This document shows positions 38,625 to 47,348 of a stretch of DNA of 64,000 nucleotides, piece by piece. How positions within the stretch are numbered: position 1 is the stretch's first letter; the number at the start of each line of letters is the position of its first letter. A program made the translations under genes and the position numbers. This stretch comes from Chryseobacterium sp. Leaf180 (GTDB lineage Bacteria > Bacteroidota > Bacteroidia > Flavobacteriales > Weeksellaceae): the NCBI RefSeq assembly GCF_001424585.1, contig NZ_LMPJ01000001.1, positions 1,473,923 through 1,537,922 on the forward strand, given 5' to 3'. The notes below the pieces were generated by a model. The model ran no database searches and was not told where the DNA came from. It saw nothing but the letters and a program-made list of their open reading frames with translations.

Positions 38625-39071
38625 ATGAAAAAATTAGTATTATCAATAGCTTTCATAGGATTTGGATCTTTCGCTATGGCGCAGCAAACGCAGGATAGAC
38701 CGAGAATGAATAAAGAAGAGATGCAGCAGAAAATGATGCAGAAAGAGCAGGAGCGTCTGACGCAAATGCAGAAAGATCTTAATCTGAATGCATCGCAGGT
38801 CGCGCAGATAAAAGCTTTACATGAAAAGAACAGGGCCGAAATGCAACGCAATATGCAGGATAAAAAAGCTGACCGCCAGGCAAAAATGGCTGAAATGAAA
38901 GAGAAAAATCAGCGCAGAAATGATGAAATGAAAAGTATTCTGACGCCAGAACAGTACTCAAAATGGGAAGGTCAGAAAAAAGCCAAAATGGACGAAAGAA
39001 GAGCGATGATGAAAGACAGAGGCATGAAAGGCAAAAAAATGATGCCACGGGATAAGCAACAGATGCCGTAA
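38625..39071 (+). CDS. Spy/CpxP-like periplasmic helical protein
   Basis: 148 residues. Signal peptide (1-20, ending AMAQQ), then an all-helical, Met-, Gln- and Lys-rich sequence. The DLNLNASQVAQIKAL and ILTPEQYSKWE segments resemble the two LTxxQ-type helices of Spy/CpxP chaperones and of the related small Bacteroidota proteins. It may bind unfolded envelope proteins or metal through its methionines; this is family-based inference. It follows the Tyr-rich protein gene, but a terminator separates them, and a weaker hairpin follows it. Confidence 0.78.
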   Translation: MKKLVLSIAFIGFGSFAMAQQTQDRPRMNKEEMQQKMMQKEQERLTQMQKDLNLNASQVAQIKALHEKNRAEMQRNMQDKKADRQAKMAEMKEKNQRRNDEMKSILTPEQYSKWEGQKKAKMDERRAMMKDRGMKGKKMMPRDKQQMP

Positions 39072-39115
39072 CCGGTTTCGAATATATAGTTTATAGTTTT
39101 GATTTTTGATGTTTG

Positions 39116-39142
39116 AGAGCAGGAGTAATTCTGCTCTTTTTA
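39116..39142 (+). terminator. Hairpin after the Spy-like gene
   Basis: Seven-bp stem AGAGCAG / CTGCTCT with an 8-nt loop followed by TTTT, 45 bp after the stop codon. Confidence 0.65.
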
Positions 39143-39192
39143 CATTTATCTTAATTTTCTGCCCTAAGTTTTTAATTCTCTCGGCAAAACCT

Positions 39193-39200
39193 TAATTTTG
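39193..39200 (+). promoter_or_regulatory. -7 box of the ferritin gene
   Basis: TAATTTTG, exact TAnnTTTG, with its G 18 nt before the ATG. Confidence 0.55.
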
Positions 39201-39217
39201 AACTTAAATTTTTTATT

Positions 39218-39724
39218 ATGGTAAGTGAAAGAATCGCACAGCTCATCAACGAACAGATTGGCCACGAGCAATATGCTGCACAGTATTATCTGTCGATGTC
39301 TGCATGGTTTTCGGCAAAAGATTTGGATGGAATCGCTAATTATTTCCGCGTTCAGAGCAAAGAAGAATTGATGCACGCCGACAAAATGTTTGATTATCTC
39401 AATGATGTAGGCGGCGAAATTATCATCAGCGATATTCCGAAACCTCCGCATTTGTTCGAAAATCCGGTTGATATTTTCACCAAAGCTTTAGAACACGAGA
39501 GAAAAGTAACCAAAAGTATTTTTAATATCGTGAAATCGGCAAACGAAGAAGGTGACTTCGCCACGACTGCTTTTCTGCAGTGGTTCATTACCGAGCAGGT
39601 GGAAGAGGAAGCGAGCGCATCGCAGTATGTGACCAAAATAAAGATGGTTTGCGACAATCCTTCTGCTTTATATCTGTTTGATCAGGAATTGGCTCAGCGC
39701 GTTTTTGTAGCTGAAGGAAAATAA
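39218..39724 (+). CDS. ftnA: Bacterial non-haem ferritin
   Basis: 168 residues, FtnA size. It oxidises and stores iron in a 24-mer cytoplasmic shell. Ferroxidase ligands are present: Glu17 in GHEQYAAQYY, Glu50 and His53 in SKEELMHA, Glu94 in LEHERKV and Gln127 in ITEQVEEE. The C-terminal helix follows a shortened loop, as in FtnA and unlike bacterioferritin, and there is no haem-ligand methionine in the expected place. Monocistronic between its own promoter box and a GC-rich palindrome. Unrelated in sequence to the ferritin-like pair at the left end. Confidence 0.96.
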   Translation: MVSERIAQLINEQIGHEQYAAQYYLSMSAWFSAKDLDGIANYFRVQSKEELMHADKMFDYLNDVGGEIIISDIPKPPHLFENPVDIFTKALEHERKVTKSIFNIVKSANEEGDFATTAFLQWFITEQVEEEASASQYVTKIKMVCDNPSALYLFDQELAQRVFVAEGK

Positions 39725-39739
39725 TTTTTTTAGGGATTC

Positions 39740-39776
39740 ATTTTATCGGCGGCACCGAAGGTGCCGCCGATAAAAT
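39740..39776. terminator. GC-rich palindrome between ferritin and the AddA-like gene
   Basis: Perfect 17-bp arms (39740-39756 and 39760-39776), GAA loop, core CGGCGGCACC. It lies between two convergent genes and could terminate both. Confidence 0.78.
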
Positions 39777-39785
39777 ACCCAAAAG

Positions 39786-42700
39786 TTACACGTAGATAAG
39801 CTGCGTTTTCAATACCTTCATTCCCAGTTTTTCCAAGATCGTTCTGTAATTTTCAATCTGCTGTTCGTTTTTCTCGGTATGCAGTCCGGTTTTAAAGTCC
39901 ACAATAATATAACCGTCTTTCCCTTTTAAAATACGGTCCGGTCGATACACCTGAGTTTCATTGTTATCTGAAATCATAATATCTTTTTCATTGATCACTT
40001 CCCAATGTTCGGCAAAAAATTCAGAGTGCTTGGCAATGATTTTTCTAAGTTCTGTATCAATCTGTTCCGCTTCTTCAGTGGTAATTTCACCATCCAGAAC
40101 ATATTTCTCAATAACTTTAAGAATGTCTTTTTCGGTGTTGATTTTAGATAGAAATTCATGCACAAAAATTCCGCGGCGCACACTTTCGTTTCTTTGCTGA
40201 TAATTCCGTGAAGGTGTCGCAATTTTTATCGTAGTTGCTGTCTCATCTTCATTATGCAGCGTCTCGATCGACTTCGTTTTTCTTTCAGTTTCTTTTTTCC
40301 TGATCTGCTTTTTCCAGCCATCATCAAGATTTTCGTAAAGATCAAATTCATCAAGATTTTCAGTGTTTTTTTGCTGAATAAATTCTAAAATCTCAAGATT
40401 ATTCGAAGTTTTATTGGCTTTCTGAAGATAAAAATATAGCTGTTCCACTGGCCGAGTGGTAGCTACATATTGCAGACAAAGCCTATCGACATAATTTTTA
40501 TAAGAATTAATGCTGTTAAATTCTTCTATTTGCGGATCATACGCTTCCAGACTTTTATTAAACTGATTAATGTTCACCGAGCGCAGCGTTTCATCATGAT
40601 CGGTTTCAAACCAGTTATTAAACTGGCTGTCATTATTTTTATTTTCAAAAGGAAGAAAAACTACGGGAAACTCAAGCCCTTTTGCTTTATGAATGGTCAT
40701 AATCTGAATCGCATCAATATTTTCAGAAGCCTGTATGGTATAGGTCGACGCCTCTTCATCCCAATATTTCAAAAATTCTTTGATGCTCGCACCGGCATTT
40801 TGGGTAAAATTAAAAAGCATTTCGAGAAAATTCAGGAGGAAATCGGTTTCGCGGTTTTCAACAGCAAATTCATTGATATAAAACTCAACAAAATTGTACA
40901 AATTAAATTTTGGGAAATGATCCTGCTTTATTTTAATCTGATATTTATTTTCGATAAAAACCACGGTTCCTTCATGACTTTCAATCGCGAGAATTTCTTT
41001 CATGTGCAGCGTAAAATCTTCCATTGAAATTCTGCCCAGTTTATTCAGAAAATACATCATCATAATGAGATGATTTTTGTTTCTAGGGTTGGTTTCCCAT
41101 CGCAAAAACTCGATGACAGCCTGCAGAGTATTCGAAAGTTCGAGCGTCAGACCTTTGTCAGAGATCGTTTTGATATTTGTAATGTCACCTTTGTACTGCA
41201 CCTTGAGGTTCCCAAGTTTCTGAGAATAACTGAAAATATCAAAATTTCCCCGACAAAGAATCGTAATGTCGGAGAACGAAAAACCATGATCCAGACAATG
41301 CTGAATATCACTTTGCATCTTCAGCGAAACATCTTCGTAAAATTCTTCCTTGCTTTTGTTTTCAATTAAATTTACTTTCACGCGGCCAGCAATAGGAGAT
41401 TTTGCCGTCTGTTCGGCATCAGTTCCAAAAATATTCTGATGCTCTTCCTGTAGCTCCAGCGAATGATAATGGTACAGTTCATTATTAAATTCAACGATAT
41501 TACGCGCACTCCGCCAGTTGTCTTTCAAAACAAGAAGTTCAGCATTTTTTGGCGAATTTTCTTTCTTATTAATAATGTCGAGCATCAGTTGACTTTCGCC
41601 GCCACGGAAACGGTAGATACTTTGTTTCGGATCCCCGACAAGCGTAAAAGAAGTGTTTTCTGTCGAAATACTGTGGTTTCTCAGCGGAAGAAAATTCTGC
41701 CACTGCAACACTGAAGTATCTTGAAATTCATCAAAAAAATAATGTTGAAACTGCGATCCTACCTTTTCATATATGAATGCAGATGGCTCGTTGCGAAGAT
41801 TTTCATTGATCAAAACATTAAATTTTGAAAGCAAAACCAAATCGTTTTCATCCTCAATTTTTTTCAGCTCGTCCTGTATATCTTTATTTACTTTTAAAGG
41901 CAAAAGTGCTGAAAGAATTTTTTCTTTTTTCTGAATATCAATGTGCCAGAGGATCAGTTTCAGTCGGTTTTCCAGGAGATTTTCAAGAATTTCGAGAATC
42001 TCATTTTCTTTATGTTTAGATTTTGTTGCGGCACCTTTCCGGATGTTGATAATCGCAGATTCTTCATTTCCCGGAAAAGGAAAAGCCCTTTTTCTATCGT
42101 AAAATTCAATTACTTTCAGAAAAAATCCGCCCAACCCATTTTTGCCCTGAGAAAAATCTTCGACTTCAATATTTTTAGCTTTAAAAATCTCCACAGAAGC
42201 TGCTGCCAACTCCCGCGATTCTTTTTTTGCCTGCTGAATCTCTTTCCGAAGCTTGTTTTTCAGCTCATCGTATTTCTGATGATCAAAATGCTGGTTGTTT
42301 TTCAGATGCTCATGGTGAATGTCTTTTACAAATTCTTTCGCAGAATCGTAAAGGTTTTTATTGAGATTAATTCGCTCATTATTTTCCAGACTGTAATCCA
42401 CATAATCCATAAAAGACTGCGAAATGTCTTCGTTTTCCCCGATTTTATCGAGCATTTTATCAACGGCTTCAATGAGAAACGGCTCAGGATCAATCTCCAG
42501 ATTAAAGTTCTTCGCCAAACCCAGTTCGTAGGAAAAACTCCGCACCAACCGTGAATTAAACTTATCAATCGTCCCGATATTTAAGGTGGAATAATTGTGC
42601 AGAACATAATCGAGCAGCTTTTTTGAACGGTGATGAAGTTCGTCGATCGTGATTTTAATATTTTCCTCAGCAAGCGCTTTCTGAATGTTTTTAAGATCTC

Positions 42701-42944
42701 CGTTTTCTGAATAATCTTCCGCGGTGAAATTCCCGAGCCACGAAAGAATTCTTTCTTTCATTTCGTTTGCAGCCGTATTCGTAAAGGTTAGCGCAAGAAT
42801 ATTCCGGATGCTATTCTGCTGATTCGGATAACGCAGACAGATCATCAAAAGCCTTTGTACAAGTGCATACGTTTTGCCGCTGCCCGCTGAAGCATTGATT
42901 ACCGTGTAAGAATTCTGCATTGCTGAAATGATTTTAGACTGCAA
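39786..42944 (-). CDS. AddA/RecB-like UvrD-family helicase-nuclease
   Basis: 1052 residues. Helicase motifs in order: Walker A NASAGSGKTYALV (residues 17-29), TFTNTAANEMKERI, DEFQDTSVLQWQNF (motif II), LVGDPKQSIYRFRGG (motif III), MTIHKAKGLEFPVVFLPF and YVATTRP near the end of domain 2. The C-terminus has a PD-(D/E)XK nuclease with YRPDRI and VDFKTG. This is the AddA/RecB architecture used for double-strand-break processing with a partner nuclease (AddB), which is not encoded nearby. Divergent from the CarboxypepD-like gene. Convergent with ferritin across a palindrome. Confidence 0.92.
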   Translation of the reverse strand: MQSKIISAMQNSYTVINASAGSGKTYALVQRLLMICLRYPNQQNSIRNILALTFTNTAANEMKERILSWLGNFTAEDYSENGDLKNIQKALAEENIKITIDELHHRSKKLLDYVLHNYSTLNIGTIDKFNSRLVRSFSYELGLAKNFNLEIDPEPFLIEAVDKMLDKIGENEDISQSFMDYVDYSLENNERINLNKNLYDSAKEFVKDIHHEHLKNNQHFDHQKYDELKNKLRKEIQQAKKESRELAAASVEIFKAKNIEVEDFSQGKNGLGGFFLKVIEFYDRKRAFPFPGNEESAIINIRKGAATKSKHKENEILEILENLLENRLKLILWHIDIQKKEKILSALLPLKVNKDIQDELKKIEDENDLVLLSKFNVLINENLRNEPSAFIYEKVGSQFQHYFFDEFQDTSVLQWQNFLPLRNHSISTENTSFTLVGDPKQSIYRFRGGESQLMLDIINKKENSPKNAELLVLKDNWRSARNIVEFNNELYHYHSLELQEEHQNIFGTDAEQTAKSPIAGRVKVNLIENKSKEEFYEDVSLKMQSDIQHCLDHGFSFSDITILCRGNFDIFSYSQKLGNLKVQYKGDITNIKTISDKGLTLELSNTLQAVIEFLRWETNPRNKNHLIMMMYFLNKLGRISMEDFTLHMKEILAIESHEGTVVFIENKYQIKIKQDHFPKFNLYNFVEFYINEFAVENRETDFLLNFLEMLFNFTQNAGASIKEFLKYWDEEASTYTIQASENIDAIQIMTIHKAKGLEFPVVFLPFENKNNDSQFNNWFETDHDETLRSVNINQFNKSLEAYDPQIEEFNSINSYKNYVDRLCLQYVATTRPVEQLYFYLQKANKTSNNLEILEFIQQKNTENLDEFDLYENLDDGWKKQIRKKETERKTKSIETLHNEDETATTIKIATPSRNYQQRNESVRRGIFVHEFLSKINTEKDILKVIEKYVLDGEITTEEAEQIDTELRKIIAKHSEFFAEHWEVINEKDIMISDNNETQVYRPDRILKGKDGYIIVDFKTGLHTEKNEQQIENYRTILEKLGMKVLKTQLIYV

Positions 42945-43076
42945 TTTACTATAATTTTAAACTTGAATTTTAACTAAATCACGGTTTGAATTAACAGTTT
43001 TCACTCTGCTTTTTCCTAAATAAATATTAAAATCGTTAAGTCGGGTTAAAATGAAATTTTTGCATGAAAATTAAAT

Positions 43077-43084
43077 TAGTTTTG
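43077..43084 (+). promoter_or_regulatory. -7 box supporting the GTG start at 43104
   Basis: TAGTTTTG, exact TAnnTTTG; its G lies 20 nt before the GTG, matching the spacing at other starts in the window. Confidence 0.55.
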
Positions 43085-43103
43085 TGAGTCTTAACCAGAA
43101 TCT

Positions 43104-43838
43104 GTGGGCAAAAAACTACTTTTTATTTTTTTTATTTTTACCGTTTTTCATCTCAATGCGCAGGAATATATTTTCGGAAATGTGCGGTCTGAAGAGAATG
43201 CCGAACTGGAAGATGTAGGTGTAATCAACCTTCGCACCGACGAGTGGGTACAAACCAACCGCGAAGGTCATTTTATGATTGCAGGAAAAGATGGTGACAA
43301 ATTCCGAATTTTTAAAAATGGTTATGAACGCGCAGAATTTACGGTGAACGCGCAGAATATTGCTTCGGCAGTAAATATCATTCTTATCAGAAATACACAG
43401 CTAATCGAAGAAGTGGAGCTGAAGAAATCATTTACCGGAAATTTTAAATCAGATTCAAAACTGCTGAACAGACCAAAGAAAGTTGAGCAGCTGATGATGG
43501 ATCTTGGTGGCTATATGAGCAAAAAATCTACTGCTGGCGTGATGGCAGCGAAAGCCGGCGAGTTTGTACAACCGCTCGGGCCTGGTTTTCCCATCGGGAA
43601 AGTCAGAAATCAATGGGATGATGTCGACCTGAGTATTTATCTGCAGAAAGCTTTGGGCGACGAATATTTTTATGATTTAAAAATAGAAAAATCACAGATT
43701 CAGCATTTTATCTTCTTTGTTTTGCAGGGTTTTGAACGGCAGAAAATATTGAAATATGCATACGTAGACGGGCCTGATATGCAGCGGTTTCAGCAGGCTA
43801 TTTTAACCAAAATTGAAAAGTATAAAAGTCAGAGATAA
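43104..43838 (+). CDS. Exported protein with carboxypeptidase-regulatory-like domain
   Basis: 244 residues starting at GTG 43104. Signal peptide (1-19, ending HLNAQ). The region YIFGNVRSEENAELEDVGVINLRTDEW...NREGHFMI is a CarboxypepD_reg-like beta-sandwich (about 21-95), the module found at the N-terminus of TonB-dependent receptors. The remaining 150 residues are helical and not recognised; no plug or barrel follows, so this is a stand-alone periplasmic protein. It ends 17 bp from the convergent GNAT gene. Role unknown. Confidence 0.8.
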   Translation: MGKKLLFIFFIFTVFHLNAQEYIFGNVRSEENAELEDVGVINLRTDEWVQTNREGHFMIAGKDGDKFRIFKNGYERAEFTVNAQNIASAVNIILIRNTQLIEEVELKKSFTGNFKSDSKLLNRPKKVEQLMMDLGGYMSKKSTAGVMAAKAGEFVQPLGPGFPIGKVRNQWDDVDLSIYLQKALGDEYFYDLKIEKSQIQHFIFFVLQGFERQKILKYAYVDGPDMQRFQQAILTKIEKYKSQR

Positions 43839-43855
43839 TTATTTCGGTAAAAATT

Positions 43856-44368
43856 TTAATGATAAACAACGTCGTGAATTTCGTCTTTTACATCATTTAG
43901 ATTTTCAGGATGATAATTGGAGAGAAGCCAGAGACTGACAGGGTTTTTCATCTTTCCGTAGCTTGGCTGCACATACATTTCATCGATGAGGTGAAAGTTA
44001 TTTTTCTGATAAAAAGAAAACCTGCGTTTCGAATTTTCGTTTAAATCGCTGGGCTCAATTTCCAGAATAATCCTTGGATGACTGGCCAAAAGATGAGAAA
44101 CAATCTGCGAACCCAGATTTCTATTTCTGAAATCGGTAAAAACCTCAAAATGCTCAACAAAAACATGGTTTTTTAGTTCCCATAAAATAAGATAGCCGAC
44201 ATCGTTAGCTTCCTCAATTACCGAAAAAATCTTTACCTTCGGATGGCAAAAAAGCGCTACAAACTGGTACCAGTCGCGTCTTTCGTCTTCCGGGAAACTC
44301 GTGCTGTAAGAGTCGTAAATCTTCTTCACCCGAAAATCATCCGGTGAAGTTATCTGTATCCATTCCAT
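43856..44368 (-). CDS. GNAT family N-acetyltransferase
   Basis: 170 residues. The acetyl-CoA-binding loop is weakly recognisable in FRNRNLGSQIVSHLL (about 83-97), preceded by HFEVFTDF and followed by ILEIEP, SKRRFSFYQKNNF, the usual GNAT C-terminal pattern. Substrate unknown. It follows the PspC-like gene by 5 bp on the minus strand and the three genes DUF2851-pspC-GNAT are probably one operon. Confidence 0.85.
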   Translation of the reverse strand: MEWIQITSPDDFRVKKIYDSYSTSFPEDERRDWYQFVALFCHPKVKIFSVIEEANDVGYLILWELKNHVFVEHFEVFTDFRNRNLGSQIVSHLLASHPRIILEIEPSDLNENSKRRFSFYQKNNFHLIDEMYVQPSYGKMKNPVSLWLLSNYHPENLNDVKDEIHDVVYH

Positions 44369-44373
44369 AAATT

Positions 44374-44595
44374 CTATAAATCAAAAACGCTCGGCCGGCG
44401 CGTGATAAAAATGTCTTTTACCCAGAGGCTGAATGCCAGTGTAAGGTAAATGAGAAAGAAAATTCCTGCCGTTGCATACGTGGAGTAGATAAAAAATACG
44501 CGGAGTTTCGACACGGGAATTCCGAATTTTGTGCCCATTCTCGTGAGGACGCCAAACCATTCTTTCTCCGCTTTGTACCGTAAATTCCGTAGCAT
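44374..44595 (-). CDS. Small PspC domain membrane protein
   Basis: 73 residues. The PspC-type segment runs GTKFGIPVSKLRVFFIYSTYATAGIFFLIYLTLAFSLW, with one or two membrane helices. PspC domains act in envelope-stress signalling in other phyla; small stand-alone forms are common in Flavobacteriia with no assigned role. Its start codon overlaps the DUF2851 stop codon by one base (TAATG), indicating translational coupling. Confidence 0.85.
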   Translation of the reverse strand: MLRNLRYKAEKEWFGVLTRMGTKFGIPVSKLRVFFIYSTYATAGIFFLIYLTLAFSLWVKDIFITRRPSVFDL

Positions 44596-45863
44596 TATCC
44601 GTTTTCTTTTAAAATTTTAAATCCGATACTGCAATGTAAGCATTTTTTTGCAGAGCAGTTATGCCTGTAGTGATAAACCAAACTCTGTGTTTGAAGTGCA
44701 TTATCTGTTTTCAAACCTAAATTTTTCCAGGAAGCGATTATCGAGTTTTTCTCAGGAGAAATCTGGCTGTACAAATGCAGAATTTCATCGGCTGTATTTT
44801 CATTTTGATTTCTTTCGTACAAATATTTTATCGGCAGAAACGCATTGATAATTATTAAATCCTGAAATTCTTTTGTTAAAACTTTTGGCTGCAAAACCGG
44901 TGACACTTTTCCGAAATTAAAATGACTGTCCCAATATTCAGAAGCAGAAATATCATTAAACAAAGTGTAAAAAAATTCAGCCTTTTTCGCGGAAATCACT
45001 TTTGAAAAAAGATTGGCGTGCTGATGATACAGATGCGCAAGTTGCGAAAGTCGAATTGTAGGAAAATTCGGCGGACGAAGCCTTAAAAATTTCGGCCGGA
45101 TAAAAATTTCTGGAATTTTATATTTTACTTTCAGAAATTCAAATTCGGTTTTCCAGCGAAGCATTTCGGCATCTTCAGGATTTTCGAGCCAGCCTGCAAT
45201 TCCAAAAAACAGGGCTTCAAGCTGCATTCTGTTTTGCCGTACTTTTTGTACGGTTCCAAAATCAATACTCTGTGCAATCTGACGGAAAATTTCGGCGTTT
45301 ACTTTTAGACCAAATGCGTAGGAAATGCTGTGAAAAAGTAGCGCTTCGTAATTGTTTTTATAATTTTTCAGACTGATTTCAAGTTCAGAAGATTTATTTT
45401 CAAGTTTTTGAATCAAAGTTTCTTCATAAAAATGGAACGGAATTTTTTCTATATCAAAAACTTTTTCACACGGTATAAAAACCGTTTCTGAAAGCATTTT
45501 CTCATACTTTGAAATTACGCTTTGATCAATATAATACTGCAGTTCGAGTGTCGGAATTTTCTTTTGATTTAATTCTTCGATTTCTGCATCATTGATGTAA
45601 ACGGCGTGCAGAATGATGTTTTCATAGTTTGGATCTGCGGAATGTTGGTGAAAAATCCAGTCGGATGAACGAACGTGAAGTTCGATGTTTCCTGCAAAAA
45701 TCACATTATTGATTTTAATTTTTGCCATCAAAAAATCAGGTCCGGAATCGGTGTTCCAGGTTCCAAAATCAAGGATTTCTATGGAATTTCCCTCCGCATC
45801 TTTAAAATCAATATTTGAGAAAAGCTTATAATTCCAGAGATACTGTAACAGATTTTCTTTCAT
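44595..45863 (-). CDS. DUF2851 family protein, possibly nuclease-like
   Basis: 422 residues from the ATG at 45863 (a TTG two codons upstream is possible). No signal peptide. The N-terminus holds FGTWNTDSGPDFLMAKI (Asp43) followed 17 residues later by NIELHVRSSDW (Glu61, His63), then YENIILHAVY. A Pro-Asp, then Glu-x-His on a strand, resembles a PD-(D/E)XK nuclease core; that is my inference. The C-terminal half is helical and ends with a four-cysteine-like segment (CSAKKCLHCSIG), a possible zinc or Fe-S site. First gene of a minus-strand operon with pspC and a GNAT gene. Confidence 0.85.
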   Translation of the reverse strand: MKENLLQYLWNYKLFSNIDFKDAEGNSIEILDFGTWNTDSGPDFLMAKIKINNVIFAGNIELHVRSSDWIFHQHSADPNYENIILHAVYINDAEIEELNQKKIPTLELQYYIDQSVISKYEKMLSETVFIPCEKVFDIEKIPFHFYEETLIQKLENKSSELEISLKNYKNNYEALLFHSISYAFGLKVNAEIFRQIAQSIDFGTVQKVRQNRMQLEALFFGIAGWLENPEDAEMLRWKTEFEFLKVKYKIPEIFIRPKFLRLRPPNFPTIRLSQLAHLYHQHANLFSKVISAKKAEFFYTLFNDISASEYWDSHFNFGKVSPVLQPKVLTKEFQDLIIINAFLPIKYLYERNQNENTADEILHLYSQISPEKNSIIASWKNLGLKTDNALQTQSLVYHYRHNCSAKKCLHCSIGFKILKENG

Positions 45864-46268
45864 CGCCAAAAATTTGTGTTTAAACTAAGTTAGTATTTTG
45901 TGATGATTTTTTGATAATTTGAATTTAGTTGCTCATTATACAATCATAAATAATTATAAACTTTCATTTCAGGCATAAAAGAGGTTTTACCACTAAACAT
46001 TACATAATATTCTGAATAAAAACTATTAAATAGATATTTGTTAGCTTTTCTCAAATGGAAACTTTAAAAATTTGGGAGATCAAAACCTCATAGTTGCCGC
46101 TGTTATCTTAAAATTATCTTAAAATTCATTAAGAGACAATAGATTAATTTGCAGGGCATAAAAAAGTTTGTATTTTTACCAAGCCTTGAATGAGGGAACA
46201 AGTCAAGGTAATAAATTTTTTTTCATCATTTGTGTTTTTAGAATCGTATCGCCTGATACGATTCTTTT
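45864..46268. other. 405-bp intergenic region with tandem terminator-like hairpins
   Basis: No protein gene is seen. The left two-thirds is AT-rich and featureless apart from a direct repeat of TTATCTTAAAA near 46104-46127. The right end holds two hairpins, each followed by T on the + strand, described separately. They point to a short + strand transcript, but no exact promoter box was found in front of it. Confidence 0.5.
46183..46225 (+). terminator. Terminator-like hairpin in the 45.9-46.3 kb gap
   Basis: Stem CCTTGA / TCAAGG (46184-46208 region) followed after a few bases by eight T. There is no + strand gene upstream for it to serve. Confidence 0.5.
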
Positions 46269-46272
46269 TTAT
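46240..46272 (+). terminator. Strong hairpin with + strand T-run
   Basis: Perfect 11-bp stem AGAATCGTATC / GATACGATTCT with GCCT loop, then a T-run on the + strand. It also sits directly beyond the DUF3810 stop on the minus strand, so it may act for that gene too. Confidence 0.75.
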
Positions 46273-47348
46273 TTTTTCGACATTTCGTACTGCACCAGCA
46301 AATTCACAAAATAGGAATAAGTGACGGCGCCTTCCTGCTGATTGGTTTTCAGGAAAAGGTTGTTGGTAAATCCAAAAAAATCGTCGAGCAGGCCGCGATG
46401 ATTTTCTGCGAAATCTTTTTCGGCTTTGCGGTCACGTTTCATTCCTGAAGAATATTCTGCAAGCATTTTTCTGACAAATTTCGGATCGTCTTCAACCAAA
46501 GAACTCAATAAACTTTTTAGTGTAAAATAAGCTGTACTGTACTGAATTTCTAAATCAGCTGAGCTGCTTCCCAAAAGAAAACCAATAAAATTTGCTTCCT
46601 GCTCACGCGCGTAGCCAAGCTGATGTGCGCTTTCGTGGGCGATGGTAAACGGGAGATAAGAAGACGGAATTTCGCGGTTGTACTGCGCCTCTGCTGTAAA
46701 CGGATTGTAATAGCCTAAGATTCCGCTGAAGTTCATCACTTTGCCGTAGAGACTTGGTTTGATAGAATTAATCAGTGTCGGTTTTTTACTGTTCAAATTT
46801 TTTGGAAGATACTTCTGCTGCAAGATAATTTCCTGTTTTATTTTCTCGAGATTTTCTATTTTGAAAACTCCATTTTTATCTTCTGAGACCTGCATTCTTA
46901 ATATTTTGCACTTATCTAAATACTTTGCAGCAAGCGTTTTTCTCATTTCTATGGTCACTTCAGCTTCCGGCATTTTTTTGGAAAGCGGAATCTGAAAGTA
47001 GAGCATTCCCCAAAAAATCTGATAAATGAAGTAGATGATGTTCAGCAAAAACAAAATATGCAGTCGAGCTTTTGATTTTGATTTTTCCTTGAAAGATTTA
47101 AATATTAAAATGAGTAAAGCAATCCCGAGTAAAATATAAAAAATGTCGCCCACTGAAAACGGAAGCCAGGAGAATATTTTTTGATGAATGTATTTCTGAA
47201 TTTCAAATAGATTTTCGAAAAATAAAACTGCTGCAGGAATTTTAGAAAAGATAAAAAACAAAAGAAATTGGACAACCAAAACAGCTGCCCAAAATCTCTT
47301 TTTTAAATATAGTTTGTGGTAATTAATGCGCACTGTTTGAAGTTTCAT
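46269..47348 (-). CDS. DUF3810 membrane protein with HExxH-like metalloprotease motif
   Basis: 359 residues. Three N-terminal membrane helices (about 20-42, 65-85, 97-118) precede a soluble domain. That domain carries HESAH at 238-242 and a downstream EQEANF (Glu249 or Glu251), the layout of a gluzincin-type zinc metalloprotease active site. The family (DUF3810) is widespread in Bacteroidota and uncharacterised to my knowledge. The gene starts 26 bp inside the end of the MFS gene, so the two are translationally coupled. Proteolytic activity is inferred from the motif only. Confidence 0.82.
   Translation of the reverse strand: MKLQTVRINYHKLYLKKRFWAAVLVVQFLLFFIFSKIPAAVLFFENLFEIQKYIHQKIFSWLPFSVGDIFYILLGIALLILIFKSFKEKSKSKARLHILFLLNIIYFIYQIFWGMLYFQIPLSKKMPEAEVTIEMRKTLAAKYLDKCKILRMQVSEDKNGVFKIENLEKIKQEIILQQKYLPKNLNSKKPTLINSIKPSLYGKVMNFSGILGYYNPFTAEAQYNREIPSSYLPFTIAHESAHQLGYAREQEANFIGFLLGSSSADLEIQYSTAYFTLKSLLSSLVEDDPKFVRKMLAEYSSGMKRDRKAEKDFAENHRGLLDDFFGFTNNLFLKTNQQEGAVTYSYFVNLLVQYEMSKK

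Noticed and set aside
39218..39724. Ferritin as a paralogue of the two ferritin-like genes at the left end
   Set aside because: FtnA-type ferroxidase ligands and lengths differ; the left pair belongs to another ferritin-like family.
40470..41027. 185-codon + strand open frame within the AddA-like gene
   Set aside because: Antisense shadow of the helicase; composition is that of reversed coding sequence.
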